Assembly: GCA_948144175.1 (NCBI GenBank)
Contig: CANXME010002412.1
Coordinates: 1-64,000, forward strand
Source: Closterium sp. NIES-65
Lineage: Eukaryota > Streptophyta > Zygnematophyceae > Desmidiales > Closteriaceae
Length of the DNA: 64,000 nt
Reading direction: 5' to 3'
Shown here: in pieces, positions 59,381-64,000 of the stretch
How the letters are laid out: every line of letters starts with the position of its first letter
Position numbering within the stretch: position 1 is the first letter of the stretch
The notes under the pieces: model-generated
Database searches by the model: none
What the model saw: the letters and a program-made list of their open reading frames with translations, nothing else
What the model was told of the DNA's origin: nothing
Translations under genes and position numbers: made by a program

Positions 59381-62300
59381 GCCCTAGTTCTTGCAATTTT
59401 GCACACACTAGGCCCTTGTTCTCGTTATTTTGCACACGCTAGGCCCTAGTTGTTGCAATTTTGCTCACGCTAGGCCCATGTTCTTGCAATTTTGCACACG
59501 CTAGGCCCTTGTTCTTGCAATTTTACACGTGCTAGGCCCTTGATCTTGCAATTTTGCACACGCTAGGCCCTTGTTCTTGCAATTTTGCACACGCTATTCC
59601 CTTGTTCTTGCTATTTTGCACACGCTAGACCGTTGTTCTTGCAATTTTGCACACGCTAGGCCATTGTTCTTGCAATTTTGCACACCCTAGGCCATTGTTC
59701 TTGCAATTTTGGACACGCTAGGCCCTTGTTCTTGCTATTTTGCATACACTAGACCCTTGTTTTTGCAATTTTGCACACGCTAGGCCCTTGTTCTTGCAAT
59801 TTTGAACATGCGAGGCCCTTGTTATTGCAATTTTGCACACGCTAGGCACTTGTATTTGCTATTTTGCACACGCTAGACCCTTGTTCTTGCAATTTTGCAC
59901 ACGCTAGGCCCTTGTTCTTGCAATTTTGCACACGCGAGGCCCTTGTTCTTGCAAGTTTGCACAAGCTAGGCCCTTTTTCTTGCAATTTTGCACACGCTAG
60001 GCCCTTGTTCTTACAATTTTGCACACGCTATGCCCCTGTTCTTGCTATTTTGCACACGCTAGACCCTTGTTCTTGCAATTTTGCACACGCAAGGCCCTTG
60101 TTCTTGCAATTTTGCACACGCTAGGCCCTTGTTCTTGCAATTTTGCACACGCTAGGCCCTTGTTCTTGCAATTTTACACGTGCTAGGCCCTTGTTCTTGC
60201 AAATTTGCACACGCTAGGCCCTTGTTCTTGCAATTTTGCACACGCTAGACCCTTGTTCTTGCAATTTTACACGCGCTAGGCCCTTATTCTTGCAATTTTG
60301 CACACGCTAGGCCCTTGTTCTTGCAATTTCGCACACGCTTGACCCTTGTTCTTGCAATTTTGCACACGCTATTCCCTTGTTCTTGCTATTTTGCACACGC
60401 TAGGCCCTTGTTCTTGCTATTTTGCACATGCTAGGCCATTGTTCTTGCAATTTTGCACAAGCTAGGCCCTTGTTCTTGCAATTTTGCACACGCTTGGCCT
60501 TTGTTCTTGCTATTTTGCACATGCTAGACCCTTGCTCTTGCAATTTTGCACACGCTAGACCCTTGTTCTTGCAATTTTGCACACGCTAGACCCTTGTTCT
60601 TGCAATTTTGCACACGCTAGGCCCTTGTTCTTGCAATTTTACACGTGCTGCAATTTTGCACACGCTAGGCCCTTGTTCTTGCAATTTTGCACACGCTAGA
60701 CCCTTGTTCTTGCAATTTTACACGCGCTAGGCCCTTATTCTTGCAATTTTGCACACGCTAGGCCCTTGTTCTTGCAATTTTGCACACGCTTGACCCTTGT
60801 TCTTGCAATTTTGCACACGCTATTCCCTTGTTCTTGCAATTTTGCACACGCTAGGCCCTTGTTCTTGCTATTTTGCACACGCTAGGCCATTGTTCTTGCA
60901 ATTTTGCACAAGCTAGGCCCTTGTTCTTGCAATTTTGCACACGCTTGGCCCTTGTTCTTGCTATTTTGCACACGCTAGGCCCTTGTACTTGCTATTTTGC
61001 ACACGCAAGGCCCTTGTTTTTGCAATTTTGCACACGCTAGGCCCTTATTCTTGCAATGTTGCACACGCTAGGCCCTTGTTCTTGCAATTTTGCACACGCT
61101 AGACCCTTGTTCTTGGAATTTTGCACATGCTAGGCCCTTGTTCTTGCAATTTTGCACACGCTAGACCCTTGTTCTTGCAATTTTGCACACACTTTGGTTT
61201 TGTTCTTGCTATTTTGCACATGCTAGACCCTTGCTCTTGCAATTTTGCGCACGCTAGACCCTTGTTCTTGCAATTTTGCACACGCTAGACCCTTGTTCTT
61301 GCAATTTTACACGTGCTAGGCCCTTGTTCTTGCAATTTTGCACACGCTAGGCCCTTGTTCTTGCAATTTTACACGTGCTAGGCCCTTGTTCTTGCAATTT
61401 TGCACACGCTAGGCCCTTGTTCTTGCAATTTTGCACACGCTAGACCCTTGTTCTTGCAATTTTACACGCGCTAGGCCCTTATTCTTGCAATTTTGCACAC
61501 GCTAGGCCCTTGTTCTTGCAATTTCGCACACGCTTGACCCTTGTTCTTGCAATTTTGCACACGCTATTCCCTTGTTCTTGCTATTTTGCACACGCTAGGC
61601 CCTTGTTCTTGCTATTTTGCACACGCTAGGCCATTGTTCTTGCAATTTTGCACAAGCTAGGCCCTTGTTCTTGCAATTTTGCACACGCTTGGCCCTTGTT
61701 CTTGCTATTTTGCACACGCTAGGCCCTTGTACTTGCTATTTTGCACACGCAAGGCCCTTGTTCTTGCAATTTTGCACACACTAGGCCCTTGTTCTTGCAA
61801 TTTTGCACACGCTAGGCCCTTGTTCTTGCAATTTTGCACACGCTAGACCCTTGTTCTTGGAATTTTACACATGCTAGGCCCCTGTTCTTGCAATTTTGCA
61901 CACGCTAGACCCTTGTTCTTGCAATTTTGCACACACTTTGGTTTTGTTCTTGCTATTTTGCACATGCTAGACCCTTGCTCTTGCAATTTTGCACACGCTA
62001 GACCCTTGTTCTTGCAATTTTGCACACGCTAGACCCTTGTTCTTGCAATTTTGCACACGCTAGGCCCTTGTTCTTGCAATTTTACACGTGCTAGGCCCTT
62101 GTTCTTGCAATTTTGCACACGCTAGGCCCTTGTTCTTGCAATTTTGCACACGCTAGACCCTTGTTCTTGCAATTTTACACGCGCTAGGCCCTTATTCTTG
62201 CAATTTTGCACACGCTAGGCCCTTGTTCTTGCAATTTCGCACACGCTAGACCCTTGTTCTTGCAATGTTGCACACGGTATTCCCTTGTTCTTGCTATTTT

Positions 62301-64000
62301 GCACACGCTAGGCCCTTGTTCTTGCTTTTTTTGCACACGCTAGGCCATTGTTCTTGCAATTTTGCACACGCTAGGCCATTGTTCTTGCAATTTTGCACAC
62401 GCTTGGCACTTGTTCTTGCTATTTTGCACAAGCTAGGCCCTTGTACTTGCTATTTTGCACACGCAAGGCCCTTGTTCTTGCAATTTTCCACACGCTAGGC
62501 CCTTGTTCTTGCAATTTTGCACACGCTAGGCCCTTGTTCTTGCAATTTTGCACACGCTAGACCCTTGTTCTTGGAATTTTGCACATGCTAGGCCCTTGTT
62601 CTTGCAATTTTGCACACGCTAGACCCTTGTTCTTGCAATTTTGCACACACTTTGGTTTCGTTCTTGCTATTTTGCACATGCTAGACCCTTGCTCTTGCAA
62701 TTTTGCACACGCTAGACCCTTGTTCTTGCAATTTTGCACACGCTAGACCCTTGTTCTTGTAATTTTGCACACGCTAGGCCCTTGTTCTTGCAATTTTGCA
62801 CACGCTAGGCCCTTGTTCTTGCTATTTTGCACACGCTAGACCCTTGTTCTTGCAATTTTGCACACGCTAGGCCCTTAATCTTGCAATTTTGCACACGCTA
62901 GGCCCTTGTTCTTGCTATTTTGCACACGCTAGACCCCTGTCCTTGCAATTTTGCACACGCTAGTCCCTTGTTCTTGCTATTTTGCACACGCTAGACCCTT
63001 GTTCTTGCAATTTTGCACATGCTAGGCCCTTGTTCTTGCAATTTTGCACACGCTAGGCCCTTGTTCTTGCAATTTTGCACACGCTAGGCCCTTGTTCGTG
63101 CTATTTTGCACATGCTAGGCCCTTGTTCTTGCAATTTTGCACACGCTAGACCCTTGTTCTTGTAATTTTGCACACACTTTGCCCTTGTTCTTGCTTTTTT
63201 GCACACGCTAGACCCTTGTTCTTGCAATTGTGCACACACTTTGCCCCTGTTCTTGCTATTTTGCACACGCTAGACCCTTGTTCTTGCAATTTTGCACACG
63301 CTAGGCCCTAGTTCTTGCAATTTTGCACACACTAGGCCCTTGTTCTTGCAATTTTGAACACGCTAGGCCCTTGTTCTTGCAATTTTGCACACGCTAGGCC
63401 ATTGTTCTTGCTATTTTGCACACGCTAGGCCCTTGTTCTTGCAATTTTGCACACGCTAGGCCCTTGTTCTTGGAATTTTGCACACACTAGGCCTTTGTTC
63501 TTGCAATTTTGCACACGCTAGGCCCTTGTTCTTGCAATTTTCCACGCGCTAGGCCCTTGTTCTTGCAAGTTTGCACACGCTATTCCCTTGTTCTTGCAAT
63601 TTTGCACACGCTAGACCGTTGTTCTTGCAATTTTGCACATGCTAGGACATTGTTCTTGCAATTTTGCACACGCTAGGCCATTGTTTCTTGCAATTTTGCA
63701 CACGCTAGGCCCTTGTTCTTGCTATTTTGCATTCACTAGACCCTTGTTTTTGCAATTTTGCACACGCTAGGCCCTTGTTCTTGCAATTTTGAACACGTGA
63801 GGCCCTTGTTCTTGCAATTTTGCACACGCTAGGCCCTTGTACTTGCTATTTTGCACACGCTAGGCCCTTGTTCTTGCAATTTTGCACACGCTAGGCCCTT
63901 GTACTTGCTATTTTGCACACGCTAGACCCTTGTTCTTGCAATTTTGCACACGCTAGGCCCTTGTTCTTGCAATTTTGCACACGCTAGGCCCTGGTTCTTA
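59381..64000. repeat. A/B-type satellite domain to the right window edge
   Basis: About 149 monomers, mostly TTGCAATTTTGC, with TACACGTGC and TACACGCGC variants that are scarce elsewhere. A deletion near 60651 fuses two monomers. The array runs off the window. No gene. Confidence 0.82.
60400..62760. repeat. 24-monomer (744-bp) higher-order repeat
   Basis: The marker ACTTTGGTTT lies at 61191, 61935 and 62649. The first spacing is 744 bp (24 monomers); the second is 714 bp (23 monomers plus an extra T near 62324). A looser related copy starts near 60400. The GGAATTTTGCACATG (or TACACATG) and TGCTCTTGCAATTTTG markers follow in fixed order. Confidence 0.8.

Larger units (their letters stand above)
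38240..64000. repeat. 31-bp satellite array, right arm
   Basis: Same monomer and same orientation as the left arm, about 825 copies, interrupted only by the 130-bp solo LTR. It continues past the window edge. Several irregular monomers are visible, for example GCTACACGCTAGG near 41496 and ACACGTGCTGCAATTTTG near 60651, each a partial deletion. No host gene, tRNA or rRNA was found. Confidence 0.97.

Noticed and set aside
39576-63266. Equivalent open frames in the right satellite arm
   Set aside because: Same explanation as in the left arm. Identical frames at 49421, 54500 and 55740 are copies made by satellite duplication, not a gene family.
1-64000. CRISPR array
   Set aside because: The regular 31-bp repeats have no intervening unique spacers, and the context is eukaryotic with no cas genes.
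1-64000. Telomeric repeat array
   Set aside because: The monomer is not a TTTAGGG-type repeat. AACCCTA occurs only as single motifs in the LTRs.

Overview
This window is a eukaryotic satellite DNA array with no host gene that I can recognise. Almost all of it is a head-to-tail tandem repeat with a 31-bp monomer (anchors CACACGCTAGGCCC and TTGCAATTTTGC), roughly 1,800 copies, always in the same orientation. It is interrupted only by two LTR-retrotransposon insertions. The Ty1/copia element has a primer-binding site resembling the complement of initiator-Met tRNA, and its LTRs carry a plant-telomere-like AACCCTA motif. This suggests a green-lineage host (land plant or streptophyte alga), but the species cannot be named from this sequence. 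The array is probably heterochromatin, pericentromeric or centromeric; that is inference.

Layout. The satellite has two flavours. A/B-type monomers read TTGCAATTTTGC or TTGCTATTTTGC. T-type stretches add CTTTTTATTTTGC monomers and a marker cassette (CGCGAACG, then GATTTTTTGC, then GCACTCG) that recurs about every 341 bp (11 monomers). A/B-type fills about 552-6330, most of 14571-19965, 40691-44960 and 59381-64000. T-type fills 1-551, 6331-14570, 19966-30735, 38240-40168 and 44961-59380. Nested on this are large tandem duplications whose shifts are usually exact multiples of 31 bp: 558, 744, 1,240, 3,069 and 5,084 bp, plus dispersed paralogous blocks such as a 13,640-bp shift. The pattern is that of in-register unequal exchange.

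At 30736-38239 lies a complete but dead 7,504-bp Ty1/copia element. It has 135-bp LTRs with 3 differences, a CATGC target duplication, a primer-binding site, a GC-rich leader, gag, protease, integrase, RT, RNase H and a purine tract. The polyprotein is broken by four apparent frameshifts and one in-frame TAG, and the RT motif-A aspartate is Asn. At 40169-40298 is a 130-bp solo LTR of a related family in the opposite orientation, with a GCTAG target duplication. A paralogous satellite segment at 44942-45400 preserves its empty site.

The many 60-127-codon open frames in the satellite are by-products of the monomer. Its only stop triplet on either strand lies in the CTAG core, and 31 is not a multiple of 3. 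I do not call them genes.
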